This document shows positions 1 to 9,849 of a stretch of 64,000 nucleotides of DNA, in pieces. Source of the DNA: Monarcha castaneiventris obscurior (lineage: Eukaryota; Chordata; Aves; Passeriformes; Monarchidae); contig JAMPIT010000894.1 in NCBI GenBank assembly GCA_026261815.1, positions 55,976,147 to 56,040,146 of the forward strand, given 5' to 3'. The notes under the pieces were generated by a model. It was not told where the DNA came from. It worked only from the letters and a program-made list of their open reading frames with translations, and ran no database searches. The position numbers and the translations under genes are program-made. Numbering within the stretch: the first letter of the stretch is position 1; each line of letters begins with the position of its first letter.

Positions 1-3000
1 TAGCAAATGAATGAGAGGATGTCATCCATTAACTAATTAGTACATAGCAATTAATTGTAAATGATGAAGCTTTGATGATACCTTAACTAACATCACCCAC
101 AGCAATGGCAGTGGCACCAGAGGAAGTGTGATCATTGGCACAGCTCCAGGGGGATGAGAATCCAGCCAGCCTTCCAGTGTGGGAGCTATTTTGCTATAAT
201 CAGGACAAAGATTATTTTTAGACAACTTTCATGTGAGCTATGAAAGAAAAAGCCTTCTTAGACAATGTCTTAAAGTGACACTTAGCCACAGCCTTGTTAG
301 CTTGCTTTGGTTTGGCCTGTGGCTTAACATTCATATTTTGAACTTTATCAAGAGCCAAGGAGGAAAATGTGCCACAGGTGTCCAGCAAGACATTTCAAAT
401 AAACAGGGAGGCACACTGCAATCCACTGCCAGTGTAATGCTGCTGATGCAGCTGCCTCACTTTTGATTCTACCCACTTTTTAAATGTTCCAGCCTCTTTT
501 CCCAACTCTCAAGCAGAGCCTGCTCGGGGAGGAGCCCATTATTCCACCATCCCCTGCAAGGTGGGAGACGGAATCCATAAGTAACAGCAGCTGCTCCCTC
601 TCCAGGACTTAGACTTAGGTCCTAGGAAAACTCTTGCGACCAATCTTCCCATTGTCTTTTGGAATATCTCAGATTGCATATAATACCTGATTTTTAGAAA
701 GCAGCACTCTGGAGGGGTGCCTTATGCTCCTGACAGAACATCTATTCACAAGGTCCTTTTTGTGACCTCCCTGTGCCCTCCCTGCTCTTATTTTTCCCTC
801 TAGGTCATTTTCACAGACAATTACCTCCTTTCATATTTTTGTGGGTGTGTGGCAATAGCCAGCAAGTCTTCACTGTATTTTCCCTCCCTCTACCCCCAAA
901 CGTGGGCCTAAATTAGATGACCTGTTCACATTTTTGCTACTATTTAGTCCTTAAAGCAAGAAAACGGCAGAGGTGCCCCAGAATTAATTGAAAGTTCATC
1001 TTTCATTGTATTAGGGCACCGTTGTCCAGATTAGTTAGCTGCAGTGATAGGAGAACAATTTTCCAAAAGGCAGCAGAAAATTTACAGAAACACACCTACC
1101 TAAAGAGTAAAAAGCCCTAGAAATACTAATGCTTCAGGGAAAATATATTTCAAGCAAAGTTAAGCTAATAACAGAGTAAAGTTAAACAATCAGTCATCAC
1201 ACACCAGTTGCTATTCCCGTTTATGAACTACACCTCTTGTTTGTACACTTTAATAAAGCAGCTTTAATAGGCTTCAAAGAAAATGGTACTTTTCTCATAA
1301 TTTCCCTTCATCAGTGCATGGCACCAAGAAGAGTGAGCAAGGGCATTGCACTGAAATACTTGAATGACGTTTCTGCTCTGATTCAGCTACGCTGTGTGAT
1401 GAAAATGACTCTTAATGAAACTCCTTGTACCATTACAATACAGTTTCTACTGCAATCACTGTGCTTTCATGTTTGGCACAGGGCAGTCTCCATTATTCTT
1501 AGTTAATGTAAGTAGCAAAGATTGCACTTGCTGATAGGATTTCACATTCCTTGATAGGACAGGCGCAGCTCTGAAGAGACTCATCAGTGAATCAGAGACC
1601 ACTCACATTTCACTGCTCCTATAATTAGAAACCATCTACATCTTCAAACTGCAGCACTTCTAATCCTGAGGATAACCCAGATAAACTGTCTTTTACAGTA
1701 ACTGTTTCAAAGTGTGGAAAAAACCTCACTTTACATGCCAGTAATACTTACACAGTTCTGAAAAAACATTACACAATGCTGGCCCTTAAAGATGTGGTAA
1801 GCCTTTAGAACAATACTTAGTCCCTAATTTTAGTGTAAAACTATTAACGAACAAATCTTACAGACCCATCAGAAGGCTTTTTTTAAAATGCCTATTTGAA
1901 TTAAGTTATGAGCACCTGTATATTCACAGTGAAATCCATATGAATTTTAGAGGCATAAAGCCTCCCAAATAAATTTTGAGACCTATAGATCACACCATCA
2001 TCTGAAAATGCACAGATTTGTGACAGTGTCAACTCCCAACACACACAAAAAAAAAAAAAAACTGGGTGACAATTCAATTCAATTCAAAACAGGAAAAAAC
2101 AAAAGATGCAACCTGTTTGAATACTGCTAAGTAAACTTTATTATTGTCAACACTAGTAGTGCTAATTGAGCCAAGATTAAATGGTTCTACAATAGGAATT
2201 TCAGAAAGTGTTTGGGAGTGTGGCATAATAACAGCCAGGAGCAAGACATGAGTCTGCCTTCAGGACTATTCACGGCATGGATTGGGACCTCTTTACCTTT
2301 TTATGTGGTGAACTGTGCCTTTTTTGAGCAACCTCACCTGCTGAGATGACTCATTTCAGTAGCACTGAACCCAGACCTCTTGTCTAATGCCCAGTGGAAT
2401 TCAGGTTTCTCATTTCACAGGACATCTCATTATTTCCTTTAAATTGCCAAGTACACAACTGAAACAATGTAGTCTCCTGAAAAGAGACACACTATGAAAA
2501 ATTACATTTCAGAAACGAGGTCATCCTAGAGATATTTTTGGAGACAACCATCAGGGTTTGACAAAGATTCATGTTTAAAGAAAAAGCACCCATCATTAAC
2601 TCAGATGCACAAACTGAGTTTGAGTTAGAAACACAGCTAATCAAAGTATTTACCTGCTCAATTAACATGCAGATGTTACTCTGCTCTACCAAAATTATCT
2701 CATTTCTTCACCATCACCCTACACATACTCGTGCAGAAGATAAAATGCATAAACCCAAATAATTTCAAGAGAAATTTTCAGAGGGGCTGCAGGTAGACCA
2801 GTTTTTAATGCTGCTTTTATTCCATTTATGCATCCTGCTCCCTTTTGTCTGGTAAAAATGTAATGTCTAAGCCACTCCTGAAGCCACCAGATTCCCAATC
2901 CCAACACTGCACAGAAGAACAAGACATAATGACAAAGAGGAAAGAAAACTTCAAAACATGAAAAGGTTCCCCAGCTACCAGACCTGAATGCCTTTAAGCA

Positions 3001-3671
3001 ACTCCTGTCTTCCAGAAAACTTCTTGTTTCTTACCTCCTATTGTGTTCTTCAAATAAGGCAGGCATTTTGAACTCAGTAGCACAGAAGCCATCAGAGAGA
3101 GGCAGAGTCATGGTTTCTCTGATTTGTGTGATTGAACACACCATTAACACTGTTAAGACTGAAACAACAACACTGAAAAATAGTTCAATTTATACCTTCT
3201 AACCAAAACAGCACATCTTCTTCAGATCCTAAAAAAGGCACAAACTTACCTGAAGAGAAAATTAAAAATTCATTTCTTACACGGCTAGCTCTTTTTTGCA
3301 TTTCTGTTAATCAGCCCAAATTTCTATTTCAGGCACTAAGTCTCTGGTTAATTTTGTATTTCAATTGAAAATTCATCTCTTAAAAACTTTTTAATTAGCA
3401 CTTCTTTCAAGTTGTATAATTGTTAATTAGTTGCTCTCTGTTAATTTTAAGTTTGCTGGCAAAGTGCTCTGAGACTTTATAAATAGCCCACTTCATACTG
3501 GTTTGCAGCACTGTAATGTGACACACGTGGCAGGCCAGACACACATCAGGGAAGGGAGTGGCATCCTTCTGAAATCAATTTCACTGAGAAACCCTACAGG
3601 TTATGAACTGAAACCAGGATGAACTCAGGAAAAACAATTAGATGTCATTCACAGTAAATAATGCAGATGAC
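1..3671. other. Intergenic AT-rich DNA, no gene seen
   Basis: No exon with flanking splice sites and no recognisable protein segment was found on either strand. Open frames are short (under 90 codons) and have the look of chance. By comparison with human 11p13 the neighbour of C11orf91 on this side should be CD59; I looked for its cysteine-rich C-terminal exon and did not find it. A long CD59 3' UTR could reach into this stretch, but nothing in the sequence shows that. There is a short poly-A run near 2048-2061. Confidence 0.5.
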
Positions 3672-3989
3672 TGTGGTGGGTTGGCCCTGGCTGGACACCA
3701 GGTGCCCACCAAAGCCTCTCTACCATTGCCCTCCTCAGCTGGGTGGGGGAGAGAAAATTTGACAAAAGGCTCGAGATCGAGATAAGGGCAGGGAGAAAAC
3801 CCACAGCAGTGAGTGTCATGGGCACAACAGACCCAGCTGGGGGAAAATAATGCCACTCATCCTTGGCTCAGCCTTGGCCAGCAACAGATGGCATGGGCTC
3901 CATCAGAGATGGGAGAAGCTTCTAGCAGCTTCTGCCAGTAGCTTCTCTTCTTTCCAGCTACCAAAACCTAGCCACATAAACCTAATGCA
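3672..3989. mobile_element. Internally deleted avian LTR-type repeat
   Basis: The left end begins TGTGGTGGGTTGGCCCTGGC and runs into text on a GGGGGAGAGAAAAT block and an AAAAGGCTCGAGATCGAGATAAGG block. The right end carries CTTGGCTCAGCCTTGGCCAG, then GAAGCTTCTAGCAGCTTCTG, and finishes ACCTAATGCA. From memory these are the two ends of a common avian interspersed repeat with TG...CA termini that is normally much longer. Here they are joined across a large internal deletion near 3850. No target-site duplication is evident (GATGAC before, TTTATT after). Orientation and family name are not certain. Confidence 0.6.
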
Positions 3990-4166
3990 TTTATTAAAAT
4001 TACTACCATTTCTATGGATGCCATGATGTTTTTTTGCCTTTTCTTTTATACCCCTGTTATGTCTTTTTACAACTTCTGTATTCTTAGTGCTTTTTGCCTA
4101 CATTCTTGGACTTGTTTGTTAAGCTGGAAGACTCAACATTTTAGAGGTTTTGTAGTTAGGGGTCAG

Positions 4167-4474
4167 TGTGCCCCAGACACAAAGGTCCTCTCCAGAACAC
4201 ATTTTGTAAACTAAGATAGAACCATCCAGGGGAAGGTTCCTTGGGAGGGGGGGCTCATTTGAGCCTCTCATTGGGGAATATTTGATAGATATGCTAATTA
4301 GTAAAACCTGTAATGATATACCAGATCTTCTGGGGGAGCGTTGGGGTGTGCATCAAGGTGCATTCCACCTGGACGTGGTGCACCTAAGGATCCTTAAAAT
4401 AAATGCAGAGGTAAAATCCCTTTTTCCCTTCTAACCATGTTTGCCTCTTGATTTTAAGACCAGGAAAAGGCATC
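4167..4474 (+). mobile_element. Solo LTR-like element, copy A
   Basis: This stretch aligns by eye with 57401-57741. Shared landmarks in order are AGACA..AAAG..CCTCTCCAG, TTTTGTAAACTAAGA, a CTCATTGGGGA block, a CCTAAGGATCCTTAAAATAAATG block that carries the polyadenylation signal AATAAA at 4398-4403, and the terminal AAGGCATC. The arrangement, with a polyA signal 70-80 bp before the end and no internal coding region, is that of a solo LTR read on the plus strand. No flanking retroviral gene is present. Assignment to the class III (ERVL-like) group is only a guess. Start is approximate. Confidence 0.55.
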
Positions 4475-5872
4475 GCTATTCCACGCTGTGGTAGAAGTCA
4501 CATGTCTAAATCAGGATTGCATCAAACAGCACCAACATATTTTCAAACAGAAACAAGAGACAAATTAGAGGCAGGACAATAGTTCAGACACATAGAGGGG
4601 CTCTTCTACTTTTTGTTAAGAAAATGTCACAAATGTGAGAGACAACAAGCACAAGGAGCAGAAAGGAACAAGGGGAGCAGGAGGGTCACAGCTCACTGCC
4701 TGCAAACACAGGCTTTGGGAGAACAGCACACCAGTTCCTAAAAATCAGTAGAGATTTTTAGAAGCTCTTCCCATAAAAAGGAGAGAATACAGCAGTTTTT
4801 GCCGCAGAATCCAAATGACAGGCAAGAAAGGCTGGGAATTTGGGAGCTGAAAGTCAGAAGCTGGTATAAAATACATTGTTGGATCAACCAGGAACTCCAA
4901 TACAATGAAATCAGCTATAAAGGACAGAAAAAAAAGACAACTCAGCTAAAAAAAGCTAAACTAAAAAGAAGAGATGACAGACTATCTGTGCTCAAACACC
5001 AACACAATTCTCAACTGAGCGCAACAATGTGATTTATTAGTATACATTTTAAATAACACATTAGATGTTAAATCCAACTTTTTGCTATAACTTTTCATGA
5101 TACATCAGTGATGAAAATCTGAGGGTTTTTTAAATTGACATAAAAATTTATCATTAAAGGGGAAGAGCTGTAGCTTTTGTGGCTTTTACAGATACTTGGA
5201 GCAATCTGTGTGAAAACATAAATTCACACACACTCAGCACTTCTGAGTATCAGTAGTTATTGTCATTAACACTGCAGTCTAACTACTACTGCCAATAATA
5301 TGAGAATCTTTTAGCTTCCCTCAGCCTTCATCATTTCAATTCACTCTCCTTAACTTCTCTCAACAAAAAAAGTCTTTCAAAGAGCTTTTATGTATATATG
5401 TAGAGAAGTAGTGGCTGGAATATTGTCACTACAGACTTTGCTGGCTAGGTAAGTAAAAGATTTGATTCTCCAAAACGAACACTCTCATAAGCTCTTCAAA
5501 TATCAGCACTTAAATGCACAGAGATGAACGTGCTAAATGTGACAAACTGCAACACACTAACAAGTGTGTGTTTGCCTCCCTCTACAGGATCACACCTGTG
5601 TAGCTATTGGCCCTACTGCAGCTGCTGGCCAAAAACCACACATGGACATCTTTTGTCTCAAAACTCTGATCTTTGTATCATTTATGGTAAGTGTCTATAT
5701 GCAGAACCCAGGATTAAATGTTCCCAATTTTGGTAATAGGTTTTCAATGCCAAAGGTGATGGCAGGTGTTTGATGTGTGTGCAACACTGTATAAATAAGG
5801 CAAATGTATCTTTGCTAAAATCAGAGGTTTTCTCACATGTCATAGCATGACAGTCTGAATTGTCTGAAATCC
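4475..5872. other. Intergenic DNA, nothing recognised
   Basis: AT-rich sequence without splice-flanked exons, RNA genes or repeats that I recognise. The short open frames at 4799-5032 and 5524-5773 have low-complexity or unfamiliar products. Confidence 0.5.
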
Positions 5873-6472
5873 AGCCAAGGCCAAAAGGTCCTGCACCTGG
5901 GGAGGAATAACCCATGCACCAGTACAGGGTGAGGGACAACCTGCTGGAAAGCAGCTCCGTGGAAAAGGACCTGGGGGTCCTGGTGGACAAAAGACTGCCC
6001 AGGAGCCAGCAGAGTGCCCTGTGGGCAAGAGGGCCAATGGTATCCCGTGGTGCATTAGGGAGAGCATTGCCAGCAGGTCAAGGTTGGTGATCCTGCCCCT
6101 CTGCTGAGCCCTGGTGAGGCACATCTGGAGTGCTGTGTCCAGCCCTGGGCTCCTCAGGACAAGAGAGACAAGGAGCTCCTGGGTAACAAAGATGACAAAA
6201 GGACTGGAGCATCTCTTACGAGGATGGACTGAGGGAGCTGGGCCTGTTCAGCCTCCAGGAGAGATGTCTGAGAGGGGACCCTGTCAATGTCTGTCAGTGT
6301 CTGCAGGGAGGGGACAGAGCATGGACCAGGCTCTTTTCCATGGTGCCAAGCAATAGCACACGAGGCCATGGGCAGAAATTGATGCCCAGGGAGCTCCACC
6401 TGAACAAGAGGAAAAACTTCTTTACTGTGCAGTGACCAAGCACTGGAACAGGCTGCCCAGAGAGAACCTTGT
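5873..6472 (+). mobile_element. CR1 LINE fragment, 3' body
   Basis: Typical avian CR1 text on the plus strand in the expected order: GGTCCTGCACCTGGGG, AAGGACCTGGGGGTCCTGGT, GCCAGCAG..GTGATCCTGCCCCTCT, CCTGGTGAGGC, CTGTGTCCAGCCCTGGGCTC, GGACTGGAGCATCTCT, GAGGGAGCTGGGCCTGTTCA, CAGGCTCTTTTCCATGGTGC, AAAACTTCTTTACTGTGC and CACTGGAACAGGCTGCCCAG. It encodes the end of the reverse-transcriptase reading frame but is broken by indels and stops, and it stops before the usual CR1 3' tail. It is a dead, 5'-truncated copy. Several short open frames here on both strands are shadows of it. Confidence 0.9.
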
Positions 6473-7629
6473 TATCAGACTTCTCATCTGATAAGTGTTT
6501 ATTTCAAATATGTGTGTTCCATTTACAAAATGTGCAGCCTGTACTGGGATTGTACTGGCACTGGAATTTTAATTATGTAAGCACACTGCATGTAACACAA
6601 CATGCATTGACTCTAAATCAGAGCACACTCTCCTAACAGTGCACATTAAAATAAAATACTGAGCGATTCCTGACACTATTTTACTGTCCCTACCACTTTT
6701 CAGGGCACTGACTGTCACTCTGGTTACAGCTGGCACCTGTAGAACCACTGAGTTTCCAAACATTCACATCAGTATTGTCTCACAGCACAGAGCACTGCAG
6801 TTAAAAGTACACAGAAGTTCAGCTTCTAGAAAATCTTTTTTTTTACTAAAGGGAAGGCTTTAAAAATGGAATTTACTCCAGAGCACACAGCAGTCCCTTA
6901 GGGGCTAGGTACTGTTGAAGTCCACTCAAGGCTGCACTAGTAGTGCAGTGGGCTTTTCACATTGTTTTAAGTGAATTTATTGATCCCGACTAACCTCCAC
7001 AGCCCCTGCAGTCATCAATCCTCTATCAACAGCACTAGTACAGCACCTCTAGGGTTGTCCAGAATACCTTAAAATTAGCTTAAACCCATCCCAAAAGTCC
7101 TCCTGCTGGAAGCCCAAGAGGGTCTTTTTGGCCTGTTCTGAGCTCCACAGAAGCAATCAGCAATGCCCTCACTTGCTGCCTAGGGCTGGAGGAGGGGTGT
7201 CATATTTAATGGAAGGAGGTAAGGCTACAGAAATAGAAACCAATCAGTATTAGTAACAGGTCTCATCCTCAAATACAAACAAAAAAAAAAAAACGGAAAA
7301 TGTTGGAGGGTAGGGAAACACCTATCCTGCCAAAATCCCCACAACCTCCTAATCCTGAACACCAGATATGCACAGCATTAGCTATTCACGAGCAACCACC
7401 TGAAGATTGGGGGTTTTTTTCCCCTATTTTCATCACCAACATCCTTCCCTCGTCAGTATCTGGCTTATTTCACACACGACCTGAAGAGAAACCTCTAAAA
7501 GTTAAGATTTTTAGGACAGCGCCTTCCTCACTTCTTTTAACCAGTGCTGCTTCCAGAGCCTGGCGCACCCTTTGAAACACCGCGTTCCCGGCCCAGAAAT
7601 AAAACCGCTGGGTCAAACACCTTTCCAAA
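6473..7629. other. Intergenic DNA before the CpG island
   Basis: No exon or recognisable repeat; a poly-A run sits at about 7280-7293. The upstream edge of the CpG island begins shortly after 7550. Confidence 0.5.
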
Positions 7630-7739
7630 GGAAAACTGGGAAGACGCTGGGAGAGGGCGCGGGGGGAGAGGGGACAAGGGAGGAAAAGAAATGGGGCAGC
7701 CTCTGGTCGGAGCGGACGGTGCCGAGCCCAGCCCGGGCG

Positions 7740-8176
7740 GCTCGGGGACAACCGGGGGAGCCTCGGGGACAACCTCGGGGACAACCTCGGGGACAACCGC
7801 GGGTCTGTCCCGGGAAGCCTCGGGGACAACCTCGGGGACTGTCCCGGGGAGCTTCGGGGACAACCGTGGGGACAACCGCGGGGACAACCTCGGGGACATC
7901 CGCGGGTCCGTCCCGGGGAGCCTCGGGGACAACCTCGGGGACATCCGCGGGTCCGTCCCGGGGAGCCTCGGGGACAACCTCGGGGACAACCTCGGGGACA
8001 TCCGCGGGTCCGTCCCGGGGAGCCTCGGGGACAACCTCGGGGACAACCTCGGGGACATCCGCGGGGACTGTCCCGGGGAGCCTCGGGGACAACCTCGGGG
8101 ACAACCTCGGGGACAACCTCGGGGACAACCGCCGGTCTCGGCCGGGCCGTCCCGGGGCGCCGCGGGGACAACGGCC
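7740..8176 (+). repeat. GC-rich minisatellite, 12-bp unit with higher-order units
   Basis: The basic unit is GGGGACAACCTC, with variants GGGGACATCCGC, GGGTCCGTCCC and GGGGAGCCTC. Composite units starting GGGGACATCCGC begin at 7892, 7937, 7994 and 8051, so the higher-order periods are 45, 57 and 57 bp. All are multiples of three, so every reading frame stays open across most of the array on both strands, which explains the long open frames of Gly/Thr/Ser/Asp or Pro/Arg repeats here. A last degenerate unit lies at about 8158-8176, just before the C11orf91 ATG. The run of G tracts spaced by 8 bases is a possible G-quadruplex former on the plus strand. Confidence 0.9.
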
Positions 8177-8201
8177 GGCAGCGGCCGCGCTGACCCTCGC
8201 C

Positions 8202-8556
8202 ATGACCGTGCAACGCCCGTCGTGGCCGCCGCTGTACTTCCCGCACTTCCACGGCACCGAGCCCGTGCCGCGGCCGGCCGGCGCCGCCTGGGCCCCGCTG
8301 GCCGCGCTGTGCTGGCCGTGGCAGCCGCTGCCGGCCGCGGCCGGGCCGCCCCGCTACGCCGCGCTGCCCGCTCCCGTGGTGCCGGAGCCGCCGCGCCTCT
8401 GCTGCCCGCCGGGCGCACCGCGGGCCGGAGAGGCGGCGCGGCGGCCCCCGGAGCTGGCCCAGCTGCAGCTACAGGAGGAGATGTGCGAGCTGGGCATCCG
8501 CCTTAAGGAGCTGGAGCTGGCGGCGCTCATCGGCGACGGCTTCGACGCCAGGCAGT
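8202..8556 (+). CDS. C11orf91: C11orf91 coding exon 1
   Basis: It encodes 118 complete codons plus the first base (T) of a Tyr codon. The donor is CAGT|GTGCGT at 8557. Splicing T to the AC at 9639 makes TAC, and the joined reading gives ..DARQYKILKAL.., which fits the human protein across the same junction. Base composition is very GC-rich, and the Pro/Ala-rich middle may reflect this bias. Confidence 0.88.
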
Positions 8557-9706
8557 GTGCGTGCGCTGCCCGCCCCAGCGCTGCGCGGGGCGGTGGCGGT
8601 GCGGGCACACGGCACCGGCACCGCCCGGCACAGCCCGGCCGCGGGCGCAGCAGGTCCCCCCGGCTGTGACCCCTAAACGGGATGTGCGTGGGGCGGGTTT
8701 GGGGTATCTCCGCCCCGCAGCAGCGGAGAGCCAACCCGGGGACGCGGCAGGGGCAGCGCAGGTGCGTGCGGGAGCACGGGGGCGCAGGGAGAAAAGCCAT
8801 TGTCCCGTGTCAGCTACCACTGCTCATGGCAGCTCATGGGCTGAGGGCACGAATTAGAGGAGGCACGAGAAGTACGGGTGTAGTCACTGTTGCACAAAGC
8901 AACAAAACCCCCAAAGTCATTAAGTGTCAACAAAAATCCCGAGGCAGGCACCAGGCAAGCGAGAGGGGGTTTGTACATGCAAAATGTATCGGCTCGTAAT
9001 GAGCCCCTGAGGTTGTACATCAGCTTTGGTGTAAAATAAAGGCCACAGATAGCTGGAGGCATTAAAAAAACCCCAAACCAAAATACACCTGCCCCCCAAA
9101 AAAACCCAGGCAACCCACACCAAAAGGAACCACCAACCAACCAAAAAAATCTCCAGTTAAATTACAAATGAGCTCGGCCTTCTAATTTTACAACCTGCTG
9201 GCCATGAAGAAAATGCAGGAAATAAAATAGTTCAGCAGATGATGATGGTACTCAGAGCTCCAGTGGTGAGGCCAACAACTGTAAGGACATGATGCTCATC
9301 ATATCCTGCAAGGCCACAAGCTGCCAGTCAGGAAACTTTCAGGAGTGCAAAGGTTACAAGAACACGGGAAAAATGTCCATCAGAAATGTGAATTCAAAGG
9401 AAGATCTCAAAAGAAATTCTGATGGGTAGTTTGCAAATATTTTTTCTCTTCATTATGGCAATACACACCTCTTTCCATTTTTACTACCTGTTATTTTGAG
9501 AAACCAGTTTTCATATATTTGCTGGGGAAGGCATTGTAAGGATTATTAGTTTGCTTAATACATTATTTGTTTTACTTAAAAGTATTGTAAATTATTAATG
9601 ACATCACTAATGACAAATTATATTTCATTCCTGTTTAGACAAAATTCTGAAGGCACTGGAAGAAAAGAAGATACAAAGCATGAAAGCAATGCAGAACCTG
9701 AAGTAA
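8202..9706 (+). CDS. C11orf91: C11orf91 orthologue, two exons, 140 aa
   Basis: The coding sequence is join(8202..8556, 9639..9706). The protein starts MTVQRPSWPPLYFP, where PPLYFP matches the N-terminal signature of human C11orf91. It ends with an acidic-leucine block EEMCELGIRLKELEL, then GDGFDARQ, then Y-KILKALEEKK and stops after MQNLK. The human protein has the same blocks (CELEIRIKELEL, GDGFDSQ, FLKALKDEKL), as I recall it. The middle is Pro/Ala-rich and not conserved. The human protein is about 193 residues, so this one is shorter, mostly in the middle and N-terminus. Function is unknown; no signal peptide or membrane segment is visible. The ATG has G at -3, a good context; the frame is open upstream to 7572 through the minisatellite, so an N-terminal extension cannot be excluded. 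It lies convergent to KIAA1549L, as in human. Confidence 0.9.
8557..9638 (+). other. C11orf91: C11orf91 intron
   Basis: A 1082-bp phase-1 intron with GT at the 5' end and a TTTCATTCCTGTTTAG acceptor. The 5' third is still GC-rich. An A/C-rich low-complexity patch lies at about 9063-9150. Confidence 0.8.
9639..9706 (+). CDS. C11orf91: C11orf91 coding exon 2 (terminal)
   Basis: This short terminal exon gives KILKALEEKK then IQSMKAMQNLK and the stop TAA at 9704-9706. The KALEEKKIQ stretch lines up with KALKDEKLQ in human C11orf91. The frame is fixed by the phase-1 junction with exon 1. It is AT-rich, unlike exon 1. Confidence 0.88.
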
Positions 9707-9825
9707 TGGCCCCCAACATACTGAGGATTATTTCAGCTGGATATTCTGTCACTGTATCACTATCGAGTGTTTTAATGGGTCTTCAATACTGGGTTTCTAC
9801 TCACTGTGTGCTGTTCTCTTACCAA

Positions 9826-9831
9826 ATTAAA
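9826..9831 (+). terminator. C11orf91: Candidate polyA signal of C11orf91
   Basis: ATTAAA lies 120 bp after the stop codon and is followed within 20-45 bp by T- and GT-rich sequence. It is a plausible cleavage signal, but other distal signals could be used. Confidence 0.35.
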
Positions 9832-9849
9832 AATATAGCATATTGTTGA

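Larger units (their letters stand above)
7630..8780 (+). promoter_or_regulatory. CpG island at the C11orf91 5' end
   Basis: About 1.1 kb of strongly GC-rich, CpG-dense DNA stands out against AT-rich flanks. It covers the minisatellite at 7740-8176, the whole first coding exon of C11orf91 and the first part of its intron. The position over the first exon is what a promoter CpG island looks like. No TATA box was evident just upstream of the ATG. The transcription start cannot be placed from sequence alone. Confidence 0.75.

Noticed and set aside
5682..6399. Several open frames on both strands
   Set aside because: All lie in or beside the broken CR1 LINE copy and give no intact reverse transcriptase.
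1..8000. Search for CD59 exons, expected from human gene order
   Set aside because: No cysteine-rich Ly6-type C-terminal exon or GPI-signal-like end was found on either strand.
7470..8418. Long minus-strand open frames of Pro/Arg repeats (214-293 codons)
   Set aside because: They come from the frame-preserving minisatellite and GC-rich DNA, which lack stop codons in most frames. They share no conserved segment with any family I know and lie opposite C11orf91.
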